From contig NZ_CP087196.1 of NCBI RefSeq assembly GCF_024749285.1, positions 5,828,001 to 5,892,000 on the forward strand: DNA of 64,000 nt. The letters run 5' to 3'. Numbering within the stretch: the first letter of the stretch is position 1; each line of letters starts with the position of its first letter. This stretch comes from Pseudomonas sp. B21-015 (GTDB taxonomy: Bacteria > Pseudomonadota > Gammaproteobacteria > Pseudomonadales > Pseudomonadaceae). Made by a program: the position numbers and the translations under genes. This document shows positions 46,627 to 56,868 of the stretch, piece by piece. The notes below the pieces were generated by a model that was not told the DNA's origin, searched no databases, and saw only the letters and a list, made by a program, of their open reading frames with translations.

Positions 46627-46657
46627 GACGCCCGGATAGACGAAAAATCCGAGCGTC
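46627..46657 (-). other. Hairpin between the large transglutaminase and ATP-grasp genes
   Basis: On the minus strand GACGCTCGGAT and ATCCGGGCGTC form an 11-bp stem with one mismatch and a loop TTTTCGTCT. There is no downstream T run. It may tune expression between the two genes. Confidence 0.4.
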
Positions 46658-46666
46658 GTGTAGGGC

Positions 46667-49600
46667 TTAGAAACGTCGTAAATCGAGCGTCATCGGCAGC
46701 TCGTCGTTAATCGTCACGTTCGGTATAGGAAGTTTCCCTGGGGTGTGCCCGATTCGGAAGAATCGCGCCATGCGTCGGCTCTCCGCTTCATTAGCGTTCA
46801 CCGGCAAGCTGTCGTAATTGCGCCCGCCCGGATGGGCGACGTGGTACTGGCAGCCGCCCAGCGACCGTTCCATCCAGGTGTCGAGCAGGTCGAACACCAG
46901 CGGCGCGTGGACCGGGATGGTCGGTTGCAGGCAGTTGGAGGGCTGCCAGGCACGAAAGCGCACGCCTGCGACGAATTCGCCAACCCGGCCGGTCGGTTGC
47001 AGCGGCACCGGAATGCCGTTACACGTCAGCAAATAACGTTGCGGCGCCAGTCCCGTGACTTTGACCTGCAAGCGCTCCAGGGACGAATCCACATAACGCA
47101 CCGTGCCGCCCACCGCGCCCTCTTCACCCAGCACATGCCAAGGCTCCAGGGCCTGACGCACTTCCAGCTCGATACCACTGACGGCGTAGTCGCCGACCTT
47201 GGGAAAACGAAACTCCAGATGCGCGGCAAACCACTCGGCGCGCACGGGATAACCGGCGGCATCCAGATCGACGATGACGTCGGCGAAATCCTGCTCGATA
47301 AAGTGCGGCAGCAAGAAGCGATCGTGCAGTTCGGTACCCCAGCGCGCCAGTTTCGGCGGCGCATAGGGTTCGCGCCAGAATCGCGCCACCAGCGCCCGCA
47401 GCAACAATTGCTGCGCCAGGCTCATGCGCGCATGAGGCGGCATTTCAAAGGCGCGCAACTCCAGCAAACCGAGGCGCCCGGTGGCGCCGTCGGGTGAATA
47501 GAGTTTGTCGATGCAGAACTCTGAGCGGTGGGTGTTGCCGGTGACATCGATCAACAAGTTGCGCAGCAGTCGATCCACCAGCCACGGCGCGCATTCTTCC
47601 CCCGGCTTCGGCATCTGGGCGAAGGCGATTTCCAGCTCATACAACGAGTCGTTACGCGCTTCGTCCACCCGTGGCGCCTGGGATGTCGGGCCAATGAAGA
47701 GTCCGGAAAACAGGTAGGACAAGGACGGGTGGTTATGCCAGTAACTGATCAGGCTGCGCAGCAAATCCGGACGACGCAAAAACGGTGAATCAGCCGGCGT
47801 CGCACCACCCAATACGAAATGGTTACCGCCGCCGGTGCCGGTATGGCGACCATCGATCATGAATTTCTCGGTGGTCAGGCGAGTCTGGCGTGCTTCTTCG
47901 TAGAGAAATTCGGTGCGTTCAACCAGTTCGTCCCAAGTGGCGGACGGTTGCACATTGACCTCGATCACGCCCGGATCCGGGGTGATGCGAAAGTTGCTCA
48001 GACGAGGATCGCTCGGCGGTTCATAGCCTTCCAGCAACACCGGGCAATGCAGCTCCTGAGCCGTCGCCTCGATGGCGGTGACCAGTTCCAGGTAGTCCTC
48101 GACCTGCTCCAACGGCGGCATGAACAGGTACAAGCGGCCATCCCGAGCCTCGGCGCAGAATGCGGTGCGGGTCAGCCAGTCTGCGGATTCGTCGACCTCG
48201 ATATCCCGTTCGACCGCTTCGGCCGGCGTGCCCGGACTGTTCAACTGCTGAGTGTCCGGCAGCGCCGGGAATTCCTGGTTCGGGTCGTTGGGGTAAATGA
48301 ATGGATACTCGGCCGCTTTCACCCAAGGCTGCGACCCCAGCGGCAAGCGATAACCCAGCGGCGAATCCCCCGGTACCAGCCGGCAGTGTTCATCGCGCAG
48401 GTACCAGCGACCGCTCTGCCATTGATCACCCTTGGCGGTGCGGGCCAGCGGCAGGACCTGACCGATCACCTTGTCCAGGCCCTGGCTGAAGACTTTGCGC
48501 AGCCGCGCCCGCTCCAATGGTTCTTCCAGGCGCGAATCTTCGGCGCTGACGTTCTGCGGCAAAGCGCCTTCGCGCCAGAGGTAATAGAAATTGTCTTCGT
48601 AGGCCGGAAACACGAAGCGTGTCGGAATTTTCAAGCGCTCGGCGACACTCGCCAGAAAACGCCCGGCCAGTTCGCCATCGGCGCCGTAGTCTTCCTGCTC
48701 ATCGGCGATCAGCGCGCTGTTGTGCCAGATCGGCACACCATCCCGCCGCCAGTAGCAATTCAACGACCAGCGCGGCAGTTGTTCACCGGGGTACCACTTG
48801 CCCTGGCCGAAATGCACCAGGCCTTTGGGCGCGTAGTGCTTGCGCATGCGCTGGAACAGTTCGGCGGACAGGCGACGCTTGTCCGGGCCGAGGGCGGCGG
48901 TGTTCCACTCGGCGCCGTCGGGGTCATCGATGGAAACGAAGGTCGGCTCGCCGCCCATGGTCAGGCGTACGTCGCCTTCCAACAGGTCGGCATCGATCTG
49001 CCGGCCCAGCGCCTGAATCGCCAGCCATTGATCTTCGGTGTAGGGCTTTGTGACGCGCGGCGCTTCCCAAATCCGCTCCACGGACATTTCGTGGGTGAAT
49101 TGACACTCGCACGGTTCCACCAAGCCACTGATCGGCGCCGCAGAGCCCGGATCGGGACTACACGCCAACGGAATGTGTCCTTCACCGGCAAACAGCCCTG
49201 AGGTTGCGTCCAGGCCGATCCAGCCGGCGCCGGGCAAGTAGACCTCGCACCAGGCATGCAGGTCAGTGAAGTCCACCTCGGTGCCCGAGGGGCCGTCGAG
49301 GCTTTTGACATCGGCGGTGAGCTGGATCAGGTAGCCGGAGACGAAACGCGCCGCCAACCCGAGGTTGCGCAGCAGTTGCACCAGTAGCCACGCCGAGTCG
49401 CGGCAGGAACCGGAGGCGTGTTCAAGGGTGTGTTCGGGGGTCTGGACGCCGGGCTCCATGCGAATCAGGTAGCCGATGTCTTCACTCAGGCGCTGGTTGA
49501 GGGCGACCAGAAAATCGACGCTGGGCAGCGGCGTGCGGTCGATGCCGTCCAGGTAGGCTTGGAACTTCGGCGTCAGGGGCAAGGTTTCCAGATAGGGGGC

Positions 49601-49942
49601 CAGCTCCTTGCGCTCATCGGCGGCATAGGTGAACGGGATTTTTTCCGCGTAGGGCTCAAGGAAGAAGTCGAACGGATTGAACACTGCCATTTCTGCCAGC
49701 AGGTCGACTTCGATCCGCAGCTCATCGGTTTTTTCCGGGAACACCAACCGCGCCAGGTAATTGCCCTGAGGGTCCTGTTGCCAGTTGATGAAGTGCTGCT
49801 CGGGCGAGACTTTCAGCGCATAGGACAAAATCCGCGTGCGACTGTGGGCCGCCGGGCGCAGGCGAACGATCTGCGGACCGAGCTCGACAGCACGGTCGTA
49901 GCGGTAGTGTGTGACGTGATGCAATGCGACATGAATCGACAC
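46667..49942 (-). CDS. Large transglutaminase-like protein with DUF2126
   Basis: A 1091-residue protein. The N-terminus (1-100) is Bact_transglu_N, followed by a transglutaminase core with Cys180 (HASGSCRDSAW), His229 (DLHAWCEVYL) and Asp245 (WIGLDATSG). The remaining 800 or so residues fit DUF2126, with LTMGGEPTFVSIDDPDG, GKWYPGEQLPRW and TGTGGGNHFVLGGATP as clear landmarks. Start is GTG 49942 (VSIHVALHHVTHYRYD) because AGGAGG lies six bases upstream; longer frames have no RBS. It is upstream of the ATP-grasp and small transglutaminase genes in one strand. Confidence 0.9.
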   Translation of the reverse strand: MSIHVALHHVTHYRYDRAVELGPQIVRLRPAAHSRTRILSYALKVSPEQHFINWQQDPQGNYLARLVFPEKTDELRIEVDLLAEMAVFNPFDFFLEPYAEKIPFTYAADERKELAPYLETLPLTPKFQAYLDGIDRTPLPSVDFLVALNQRLSEDIGYLIRMEPGVQTPEHTLEHASGSCRDSAWLLVQLLRNLGLAARFVSGYLIQLTADVKSLDGPSGTEVDFTDLHAWCEVYLPGAGWIGLDATSGLFAGEGHIPLACSPDPGSAAPISGLVEPCECQFTHEMSVERIWEAPRVTKPYTEDQWLAIQALGRQIDADLLEGDVRLTMGGEPTFVSIDDPDGAEWNTAALGPDKRRLSAELFQRMRKHYAPKGLVHFGQGKWYPGEQLPRWSLNCYWRRDGVPIWHNSALIADEQEDYGADGELAGRFLASVAERLKIPTRFVFPAYEDNFYYLWREGALPQNVSAEDSRLEEPLERARLRKVFSQGLDKVIGQVLPLARTAKGDQWQSGRWYLRDEHCRLVPGDSPLGYRLPLGSQPWVKAAEYPFIYPNDPNQEFPALPDTQQLNSPGTPAEAVERDIEVDESADWLTRTAFCAEARDGRLYLFMPPLEQVEDYLELVTAIEATAQELHCPVLLEGYEPPSDPRLSNFRITPDPGVIEVNVQPSATWDELVERTEFLYEEARQTRLTTEKFMIDGRHTGTGGGNHFVLGGATPADSPFLRRPDLLRSLISYWHNHPSLSYLFSGLFIGPTSQAPRVDEARNDSLYELEIAFAQMPKPGEECAPWLVDRLLRNLLIDVTGNTHRSEFCIDKLYSPDGATGRLGLLELRAFEMPPHARMSLAQQLLLRALVARFWREPYAPPKLARWGTELHDRFLLPHFIEQDFADVIVDLDAAGYPVRAEWFAAHLEFRFPKVGDYAVSGIELEVRQALEPWHVLGEEGAVGGTVRYVDSSLERLQVKVTGLAPQRYLLTCNGIPVPLQPTGRVGEFVAGVRFRAWQPSNCLQPTIPVHAPLVFDLLDTWMERSLGGCQYHVAHPGGRNYDSLPVNANEAESRRMARFFRIGHTPGKLPIPNVTINDELPMTLDLRRF

Positions 49943-50117
49943 GGCGAGCCTCCTGCGAGCCTTAAGCGTATTCGAAAGCGCGCAAGACTTATGCCACCCA
50001 GCAGCGCAGGCACTTTCATAGATTTGCTTAGGGCAGTACAGCACCAAAATCGGGCGATGCGGGAAATTGCTTTGGGCCAGGTGCACGCAAATGTAGCAAG
50101 CCGCTACTGCGTGAGCC

Positions 50118-50636
50118 TCACAGGGTGTGCTTCAGGCTCGCTTCGAGCCGCTTGATCCGCTGGCGGATGCGAGCACCCACCTGCAAAACCCTGATCCCAC
50201 GCTGGTAGCGCCGCTTGCTCATCAAGTACAAACCGATCAGCGACGGCACCGCCGCTATCCAGGCAAACCCGGCATGATTCGCCTCGACCATCACCAGCAA
50301 CGTGATCGACAGACAGAACACCAGCATCGTGAACAATCCCCAGACCGCCTTGGCGTAGCCGCGAATCAGCGCGATGAAACACAGGGACATCACCAGACAC
50401 CCGCCGAACATGGCGAAGATGACGTTCTCCATCATCGGGTAGTCATGTGGGAAAAATGCCGTACCGAACACCGAGCCGGTCAGTGACATGGCAAAAATCG
50501 TCATCATCATGACCGCCACATGAATCCACCCATAGCGCCGCACATACGGTTGCCAGGCCAGCCAGTGGGCGAATTTCAACTGCATGAGTTTGTCGGCGGC
50601 GGTTTGTGGCGCGGGGGATTTCTTGCGGCGGGACAC
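50118..50636 (-). CDS. Small integral membrane protein, unknown function
   Basis: 172 residues with a basic N-terminus (VSRRKKSPAPQ), four to five hydrophobic helices (about 42-64, 73-95, 103-125, 130-145) and a basic C-terminal tail with KRRYQRGIRVLQVG. GTG 50636 is used as start because AAGGA lies nine bases upstream; ATG 50585 is an alternative. Not recognised beyond conserved hypothetical. It lies 175 bases upstream of the large transglutaminase gene on the same strand. Confidence 0.72.
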   Translation of the reverse strand: MSRRKKSPAPQTAADKLMQLKFAHWLAWQPYVRRYGWIHVAVMMMTIFAMSLTGSVFGTAFFPHDYPMMENVIFAMFGGCLVMSLCFIALIRGYAKAVWGLFTMLVFCLSITLLVMVEANHAGFAWIAAVPSLIGLYLMSKRRYQRGIRVLQVGARIRQRIKRLEASLKHTL

Positions 50637-50668
50637 GGTGTTCTTCCTTGAAGTTGAAAAGCTGCAGC

Positions 50669-50702
50669 CTGATCGTCCCACGCTCCTGCGTGGGACGATC
50701 AG
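50669..50702. repeat. Minimal GATCGT-CCCACGC palindrome
   Basis: CTGATCGTCCCACG, CTCCTG, CGTGGGACGATCAG: perfect 14-bp arms, the short form of the repeats at 4053 and 10201. Between ygiQ and the membrane protein gene. Confidence 0.85.
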
Positions 50703-50704
50703 CA

Positions 50705-50726
50705 AAACGCCAACCCGAAGGTTGGC
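50705..50726 (-). terminator. Rho-independent terminator of ygiQ
   Basis: On the minus strand GCCAACC, loop TTCG, GGTTGGC, then GTTTTGC: seven-bp stem with a stable UUCG tetraloop and a short T run, about 25 bases after the ygiQ stop. Confidence 0.85.
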
Positions 50727-50749
50727 ATTCTGTTGTCAGCGATCAGCGT

Positions 50750-53053
50750 TTAGCGCGGGACAACCGGCTTACGCGCAGGCTTGGGCCCTTTGCCTTTGGC
50801 CGCGTCCTTGCGATCCTTGGCCGCTTGCTGATTGCGGGCAAACGCCGCAGCCTTGGCCTGTTCACGCTTGTCCCACGGGTTGCCGCCATCGCTGACGCGC
50901 GGTGGCAGACCGGTGTGCTGGGTCAGAATCTTGGTGGTCTTTTCCCCTGCCACTTTGTGGCTGCCGGCCGGTGTCGAGTTCTTGCGACGGGCGCTCTGGT
51001 AGCTGTCGGTCGCCGGCTGATGCAGCGGGATCAGCTGGTTCTTGCCCGGCCCGATCAGGTCGGCGCGGCCCATGCGGGTCAGCGCTTCACGCAGCATCGG
51101 CCAGCCTTTGGGGTCGTGATAACGCAAGAACGCCTTGTGCAGACGACGCTGCTCTTCGCTCTTGACGATGGTCACGCCGTCGCTCTTGTAAGTGACCTTA
51201 CGCAGCGGGTTCTTGCCCGAGTGGTACATCGCGGTGGCGGTGGCCATCGGCGACGGGTAGAACGCCTGCACCTGATCGGCACGGAAACCGTTGCCCTTGA
51301 GCCACAGAGCCAGGTTCATCATGTCTTCGTCGGTGGTGCCCGGGTGAGCGGCGATGAAGTACGGAATCAGGTACTGCTCTTTCCCGGCTTCCTTGGTGTA
51401 CTTCTCGAACATGCGCTTGAACTTGTCATAGCTGCCGATGCCCGGTTTCATCATCTGGTTGAGCGGACCTTCCTCGGTGTGTTCCGGGGCGATCTTCAGG
51501 TAACCACCGACGTGGTGGGTCACCAGCTCCTTGACGTATTCCGGCGACTCGACCGCGAGGTCGTAACGCAGGCCGGACGCGATCAGGATCTTCTTCACAC
51601 CCGGCAAGGCACGGGCGCTGCGATAGAGCTGGATCAGCGACGAGTGGTCGGTGTTCAGGTTCGGGCAAATGCCGGGGAACACGCATGAAGGCTTGCGGCA
51701 CGCGGATTCGATTTCCGGGGTCTTGCAGGCGATGCGGTACATGTTCGCCGTCGGGCCGCCGAGGTCGGAAATGACGCCGGTGAAACCTGGGACCTTGTCG
51801 CGGATCTCTTCGATTTCGCGAATGATCGACTCTTCGGAACGGTTCTGGATGATCCGGCCTTCGTGCTCGGTGATCGAGCAGAACGTACAGCCACCGAAGC
51901 AGCCGCGCATGATGTTCACCGAGAAACGGATCATGTCGTAGGCAGGAATCTTTTCCTTGCCGTATGCCGGGTGCGGAACCCGTGCGTAAGGCATGCCGAA
52001 CACGTAGTCCATTTCTTCGGTGGTCATCGGAATCGGAGGCGGGTTGAACCAGACGTCCACTTCGCCGTGCTTCTGCACCAGCGCACGGGCATTGCCCGGG
52101 TTGGTTTCCAGGTGCAACACGCGGTTGGCGTGAGCGTAAAGAACCGCGTCGCCACGGACTTTCTCAACCGACGGCAGACGAATCACGGTCTTGTCGCGCG
52201 TCATCCGCGGGCTCGCCAGGATCTGCACGACCTTGGCTTCGCTCGGGTCTTCAACCGGCCCCTTTTCCTGCTCGATCGCGCAAGCCTGGGTATCTTGGGT
52301 GTTCACGTACGGGTTGATGATCTTGTCGACCTTGCCCGGACGATCGATACGCGTGGAATCGACTTCGTACCAGTCTTTCGGTGTGTCGCGACGGATGAAC
52401 GCGGTGCCACGTACATCGGTGATGTCTTCGATCTTGTGACCATAGGACAAGCGCTGGGCGACTTCGACAATCGCACGCTCGGCGTTGCCGTAGAGCAGGA
52501 TGTCGGCGCAGGCGTCGATCAGGATCGAGTTGCGCACCCGGTCCTGCCAGTAATCGTAGTGGGCGATGCGGCGCAGGGAGGCTTCGATGCCACCGAGCAC
52601 GATCGGCACGTGCTTGTAGGCTTCCTTGCAGCGCTGGCTGTAAACCAGGCTCGCGCGGTCCGGACGTTTGCCCGCCAGGCCACCGGGGGTGTAGGCGTCG
52701 TCGGAACGGATCTTCTTGTCGGCGGTGTAGCGGTTGATCATCGAGTCCATGTTGCCGGCCGCGACACCGAAAAACAGGTTCGGCTCGCCGAGCTTCATGA
52801 AGTCGTCTTTGGACTGCCAGTTCGGCTGCGCGATGATCCCGACGCGGAAGCCCTGGGCCTCCAGCAGCCGGCCGATGATCGCCATACCGAATGACGGATG
52901 GTCGACGTAGGCATCACCGGTGACGATGATGATGTCGCAGGAATCCCAGCCGAGCTGATCCATCTCCTCCCTGCTCATTGGCAGGAATGGCGCTGGCCCG
53001 AAACATTCGGCCCAGTACTTGGGATAGTCAAATAACGGCTTGGCTGCTTGCAT
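50750..53053 (-). CDS. YgiQ family radical SAM protein
   Basis: The 767-residue protein has the UPF0313 N-terminal domain ([17 protein letters not shown]) and a radical SAM core with the CxxxCxxC cluster motif in [20 protein letters not shown] (about residues 390). A DUF3362-type tail follows (about 620-700), then a basic low-complexity end rich in K, A and P. The reaction is unknown. Start ATG 53053 gives [18 protein letters not shown], the usual family start. It is monocistronic, ended by the terminator at 50705. Confidence 0.92.
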   Translation of the reverse strand: MQAAKPLFDYPKYWAECFGPAPFLPMSREEMDQLGWDSCDIIIVTGDAYVDHPSFGMAIIGRLLEAQGFRVGIIAQPNWQSKDDFMKLGEPNLFFGVAAGNMDSMINRYTADKKIRSDDAYTPGGLAGKRPDRASLVYSQRCKEAYKHVPIVLGGIEASLRRIAHYDYWQDRVRNSILIDACADILLYGNAERAIVEVAQRLSYGHKIEDITDVRGTAFIRRDTPKDWYEVDSTRIDRPGKVDKIINPYVNTQDTQACAIEQEKGPVEDPSEAKVVQILASPRMTRDKTVIRLPSVEKVRGDAVLYAHANRVLHLETNPGNARALVQKHGEVDVWFNPPPIPMTTEEMDYVFGMPYARVPHPAYGKEKIPAYDMIRFSVNIMRGCFGGCTFCSITEHEGRIIQNRSEESIIREIEEIRDKVPGFTGVISDLGGPTANMYRIACKTPEIESACRKPSCVFPGICPNLNTDHSSLIQLYRSARALPGVKKILIASGLRYDLAVESPEYVKELVTHHVGGYLKIAPEHTEEGPLNQMMKPGIGSYDKFKRMFEKYTKEAGKEQYLIPYFIAAHPGTTDEDMMNLALWLKGNGFRADQVQAFYPSPMATATAMYHSGKNPLRKVTYKSDGVTIVKSEEQRRLHKAFLRYHDPKGWPMLREALTRMGRADLIGPGKNQLIPLHQPATDSYQSARRKNSTPAGSHKVAGEKTTKILTQHTGLPPRVSDGGNPWDKREQAKAAAFARNQQAAKDRKDAAKGKGPKPARKPVVPR

Positions 53054-53152
53054 GTCGATAACCGGTGTTGGCTTTCATTGAATTTCGCGGGCGCGGAATA
53101 TAGCACAAATTTTGACCAATTCCGACGGCTATGGTCGGAAATTGCGGCGACC

Positions 53153-53233
53153 CATCGCGGGCAAGCCCGCTCCCACAGGTTCGGTGTAATCCCTGTGGGA
53201 GCGGCGGTGCGGCGATCCGACTTGCCCGCGATG
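53153..53233. repeat. REP pair (GTGGGAGC class), one copy with inserted bases
   Basis: CATCGCGGGCAAGCCCGCTC on the left. The right copy reads TGTGGGAGCGGCGGTGCGGC then GATCCGACTTGCCCGCGATG, so about 16 extra bases split the usual GAGCGGGCTTG core. Confidence 0.8.
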
Positions 53234-53257
53234 AGGCCCGATCAGGCGATGTAGATA

Positions 53258-54655
53258 TTACTCATCGTCGTCGAAGTTGTAGCTACCCGGCGCCAGGTTT
53301 TCAAATCGGGTGTATTTGCCGATGAAGGCCAGGCGGATAAAGCCGATCGGGCCGTTCCGCTGCTTGCCGATGATGATTTCGGCAATGCCTTTGTGTTCGG
53401 TTTCCGGGTGATACACCTCATCCCGGTACACGAACATGATCACGTCGGCGTCCTGCTCGATCGCACCCGATTCCCGCAAGTCGGAGTTTACCGGGCGCTT
53501 GTTCGGCCGTTGCTCCAGGGAACGGTTGAGCTGGGACAGAGCCACTACCGGGCAGTTGAATTCCTTGGCCAGGGCTTTCAGGGACCGGGAGATCTCGGAA
53601 ATCTCGTTGGTCCGGTTGTCACCGCTGGAACCGGGGATCTGCATCAGCTGCAGGTAGTCGATCATGATCAGGCCGATCTCACCGTGCTCACGCACCAGAC
53701 GACGAGTCCGCGCACGCATTTCCGAGGGGCTGATACCCGCCGTGTCATCGATGAACAGCTTGCGATCGTTGAGCAGGTTGACCGCCGAGGTCAGGCGCGG
53801 CCAATCGTCGTCTTCCAGGCGACCGGCCCGGACCTTGGTCTGGTCGATCCGGCCGAGGGACGACAGCATACGCATGATCAGCGATTCGCCTGGCATCTCG
53901 AGGGAGTAAACCAGAACAGCCTTCTCGCTACGCAGCACGGCGTTTTCCACCAGGTTCATCGCAAAGGTGGTTTTACCCATGGATGGACGGCCGGCGACGA
54001 TGATCAGGTCCGACGGTTGCAGACCGCTGGTTTTCTCATCGAGGTCGGTATAGCCGGTGGACAGGCCGGTGATGGCATTGTCGGTGTTGAACAAGGTGTC
54101 GATACGGTCGATGGCCTTGGTCAGCAGGTCGTTGACGCTCACCGGGCCGCCGGTTTTCGGACGGGCCTCGGCGATCTGGAAGATCTGTCGTTCAGCTTCG
54201 TCGAGAATCTCGGCGGCGGTGCGACCTTCCGGGTTGAAGGCGCTGTCGGCGATTTCGGTGCTGATACCGATCAGTTGGCGCAAGGTCGCCCGCTCGCGAA
54301 CGATTTGGGCATAGGCCTTGATGTTGGCGACGGACGGCGTGTTTTTCGCCAGTTCGCCGAGGTAGCCGAGGCCACCAACCTGGGACGTCTGACCTTCCTT
54401 GTCCAACTGCTCGGCCAGGGTCACGACGTCGATCGGCTGGTTCTGGTCCGCCAGTTTGGCGATCGCCCGGAAGATCAGGCGGTGGTCATGCCGATAGAAA
54501 TCGCCGTCGGAGACTTGATCGAGCACGCGTTCCCAGGCGTTGTTGTCCAGCATCAAACCACCGAGCACGGCCTGTTCGGCCTCGATGGAATGCGGCGGCA
54601 CCTTCAGGGCAGCGGTTTGCAGATCGTATTGCTCGGGAGCGGAGATATCGTTCAT
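53258..54655 (-). CDS. dnaB: Replicative DNA helicase DnaB
   Basis: The 465-residue hexameric helicase has the N-terminal primase-interaction domain (HSIEAEQAVLGGLMLD, about 22-37) and a RecA-like C-terminal domain with Walker A GRPSMGKTTFAMN (about 208) and Walker B LIMIDYLQLM. QLNRSLEQRPNKRP and the arginine-finger region are intact, and no intein is present. It unwinds DNA at the fork. ATG 54655 (NDISAPEQYDLQ) is chosen over a GTG two codons upstream. It follows rplI but is separated by a terminator. Confidence 0.97.
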   Translation of the reverse strand: MNDISAPEQYDLQTAALKVPPHSIEAEQAVLGGLMLDNNAWERVLDQVSDGDFYRHDHRLIFRAIAKLADQNQPIDVVTLAEQLDKEGQTSQVGGLGYLGELAKNTPSVANIKAYAQIVRERATLRQLIGISTEIADSAFNPEGRTAAEILDEAERQIFQIAEARPKTGGPVSVNDLLTKAIDRIDTLFNTDNAITGLSTGYTDLDEKTSGLQPSDLIIVAGRPSMGKTTFAMNLVENAVLRSEKAVLVYSLEMPGESLIMRMLSSLGRIDQTKVRAGRLEDDDWPRLTSAVNLLNDRKLFIDDTAGISPSEMRARTRRLVREHGEIGLIMIDYLQLMQIPGSSGDNRTNEISEISRSLKALAKEFNCPVVALSQLNRSLEQRPNKRPVNSDLRESGAIEQDADVIMFVYRDEVYHPETEHKGIAEIIIGKQRNGPIGFIRLAFIGKYTRFENLAPGSYNFDDDE

Positions 54656-54716
54656 GGCCACTTGGTTTGTCAGGAAGAGCTGGGATTATAAAAATCAGGA
54701 ACTACAGAAAGACAAA

Positions 54717-54745
54717 GGGCACGACCTGTAAACAGGATCGTGCCC
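54717..54745 (-). terminator. Terminator after rplI
   Basis: On the minus strand GGGCACGATCCTG, loop TTTA, CAGGTCGTGCCC then TTTGTCTTTC: a 12-bp stem with one bulged base. It ends the rpsF-rpsR-rplI transcript upstream of dnaB. Confidence 0.85.
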
Positions 54746-54790
54746 GATGTTACCGGCAAGCACCCAAGGGTGCCAGCCGACAAGTGCTGC

Positions 54791-55237
54791 TTAAGCTGCT
54801 ACCACGACAACGCGTACGGTGGCTTCAACTTCGGCGTGCAGGTGCACGGCTACGTCGAATTCGCCTACGTTGCGGATGGTGCCGTTCGGCAGACGAACTT
54901 CGCTTTTTGCAACTTCAACGCCAGAGGCGGTCAGTGCATCAGCGATGTCGTGGGTGCCGATCGAACCGAACAGCTTGCCTTCGTCACCAGCGGTGGCAGT
55001 GATAGTCACTTCCAGCTCAGCCAGTTGGGCGGCACGGCTTTCAGCCGAAGTTTTACGGTCTGCTGCGGCTTTTTCCAGCTCAGCGCGACGCTCTTCGAAC
55101 GCAGCCAGGTTGGCTGGGGTCGCAGCGGTAGCTTTGCCGTAAGGCAGCAGGTAGTTACGACCGTAACCAGCCTTAACGTTCACTTTGTCACCCAGGTTGC
55201 CCAGGTTGGTGACTTTTTCCAGAAGGATCAGTTGCAT
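54791..55237 (-). CDS. rplI: 50S ribosomal protein L9
   Basis: The 148-residue protein has the N-terminal rRNA-binding domain [32 protein letters not shown], a long central helix and the C-terminal domain ending VVVVAA. Length is normal. Last gene of the S6-S18-L9 ribosomal cluster. Confidence 0.98.
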   Translation of the reverse strand: MQLILLEKVTNLGNLGDKVNVKAGYGRNYLLPYGKATAATPANLAAFEERRAELEKAAADRKTSAESRAAQLAELEVTITATAGDEGKLFGSIGTHDIADALTASGVEVAKSEVRLPNGTIRNVGEFDVAVHLHAEVEATVRVVVVAA

Positions 55238-55256
55238 GTGAAAATCCTCTTAACTT

Positions 55257-56150
55257 TTAACCTTCACCGTTCGCGTTATCGGCATCTTTCGGCGCCGAAC
55301 GACCGCGAAAATCAATCAGGCTGTCGACGATGGCCAAGACCACCAGCAACGGATAGATCAGCTGCATGAACAGCAACAGCGTGACGTACAACCCCACCAG
55401 CCAGAATTTGGCCAGTCGCTTTTGCGCCACCAGCCCGTGAATCAAGGCCAGCCCGGCGAACACCAGCGGTACGCTGCACAACGGTGTCAACATGGCCATC
55501 TGCGAACCTAAGTTAGGCCCCAGAAGCATCAACACCAGCAGCAACATCGCCGGCAAAAGCGGGATTCGGATGGCGCGAAACTCGCGACCAAAACCACCCG
55601 GGTTGTACAACAACGCCTGCCAGTAGCGCCCGACAATCAGGCTCAGCACACTGACGATTTGCAACAAGGCCGCAATCAGGCCGGTCAGGACCGGTGCAAT
55701 CAGGGACGCGAAACGCGCTTGCTCGTCTACCGACAATTGCTGGTAGACATCACCGAGTAGCGACGGCATGACTTTTATCAACGCCTGCGCCAGCATCTCG
55801 ATCTGGGGCGCAAAAGCCACCCCCAGCACCACTGAAAACACCAATCCCATCGCTATGCTGACCAGCAGCACGCGGTTCCAGGACTCGCTTGCGCGCAAAA
55901 CCAACGCAAGGCTCGAAGACCCCAGCAGCACCAGAAGTGCCCGTGGGTCGTCGGAGTAAAGCCACCAGATCAACGCCGGCAGCAGCCCCAGAGCAAGAAC
56001 GCCCAAGGCGTCCTTCAATCCGCGCCGCAGGAGCACAAGGCATCCGGCGGCAGCACCCAACCAATACAACAACGGCAATGTTGCGCATCCGGCCACTACC
56101 AGAGTGGCCTGCATACGGCCGCGCATGATGAACTCAGCTAAGGCGCGCAT
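55257..56150 (-). CDS. DUF2232-like membrane protein between rpsR and rplI
   Basis: The 297-residue polytopic protein has about eight hydrophobic helices (first near 12-38, last near 245-275) and a short charged tail. The position between rpsR and rplI is the conserved place of a YybS/DUF2232-type hypothetical in Pseudomonas. No catalytic motif is visible. Function unknown; it may be co-transcribed only for reasons of position. Confidence 0.82.
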   Translation of the reverse strand: MRALAEFIMRGRMQATLVVAGCATLPLLYWLGAAAGCLVLLRRGLKDALGVLALGLLPALIWWLYSDDPRALLVLLGSSSLALVLRASESWNRVLLVSIAMGLVFSVVLGVAFAPQIEMLAQALIKVMPSLLGDVYQQLSVDEQARFASLIAPVLTGLIAALLQIVSVLSLIVGRYWQALLYNPGGFGREFRAIRIPLLPAMLLLVLMLLGPNLGSQMAMLTPLCSVPLVFAGLALIHGLVAQKRLAKFWLVGLYVTLLLFMQLIYPLLVVLAIVDSLIDFRGRSAPKDADNANGEG

Positions 56151-56186
56151 GCATTCAATCCTTTGCTACGTGTCGACTGCCCGGTC

Positions 56187-56417
56187 TCAGCGGCCGTGGC
56201 TGTCGGTGTAGGCCAGCAGGGCCAGGAAGCGGGCGCGCTTGATAGCGGTGGCCAGCTGACGCTGATAACGTGCTTTGGTACCGGTGATGCGGCTTGGAAC
56301 GATTTTGCCGGTCTCGGATACGTAAGCTTTCAGAGTGTTGAGATCTTTGTAATCGATCTCTTTCACGTCTTCAGCGGTGAAGCGGCAGAATTTACGACGA
56401 CGGAAGAAACGTGCCAT
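56187..56417 (-). CDS. rpsR: 30S ribosomal protein S18
   Basis: The 76-residue protein has [20 protein letters not shown] and the conserved core [22 protein letters not shown] (core [17 protein letters not shown]), then [22 protein letters not shown]18 pairs with S6 on the platform of the 30S subunit. Confidence 0.98.
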
Positions 56418-56445
56418 GTAATAGGCTCCTCAAAAGGTCCGTGGA

Positions 56446-56868
56446 TTACTCGTCAGCGTTATCGCTGGCGTCGCTGTCATCACCATCAACGCCTTCGGCG
56501 TCGGAGTGCTCAGGACGGTCGCGACGCTCACGGCGCTCACTGCGGTTTTCTTCAGCCTTGAGCATCTCGGATTGGCCGGTAACGGCTTCTTCGCGACGGA
56601 TGACCAGGTTACGGATCACTGCATCGTTGTAGCGGAAGTTGTCTTCCAGCTCGGCCAGAGCCTTGCCAGTGCACTCAACGTTCAGCATCACGTAGTGAGC
56701 CTTGTGAACATTGTTGATTGCGTAGGCCAGTTGACGACGGCCCCAATCTTCCAGACGGTGGATTTTGCCGCCGTCTTCTTCGATCAGCTTGGTGTAACGC
56801 TCAACCATGCCGCCGACTTGCTCGCTTTGATCCGGGTGGACCAAAAAGATGATTTCGTAATGACGCAT
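56446..56868 (-). CDS. rpsF: 30S ribosomal protein S6
   Basis: The 140-residue protein begins [20 protein letters not shown] and has [20 protein letters not shown] and [10 protein letters not shown] long acidic C-terminal tail (from about residue 105) may be the site of glutamate addition by RimK, as known in E. coli; the tail here ends SDASDNADE rather than in plain glutamates. First gene of the operon, with AAGGAG upstream. Confidence 0.98.
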   Translation of the reverse strand: MRHYEIIFLVHPDQSEQVGGMVERYTKLIEEDGGKIHRLEDWGRRQLAYAINNVHKAHYVMLNVECTGKALAELEDNFRYNDAVIRNLVIRREEAVTGQSEMLKAEENRSERRERRDRPEHSDAEGVDGDDSDASDNADE

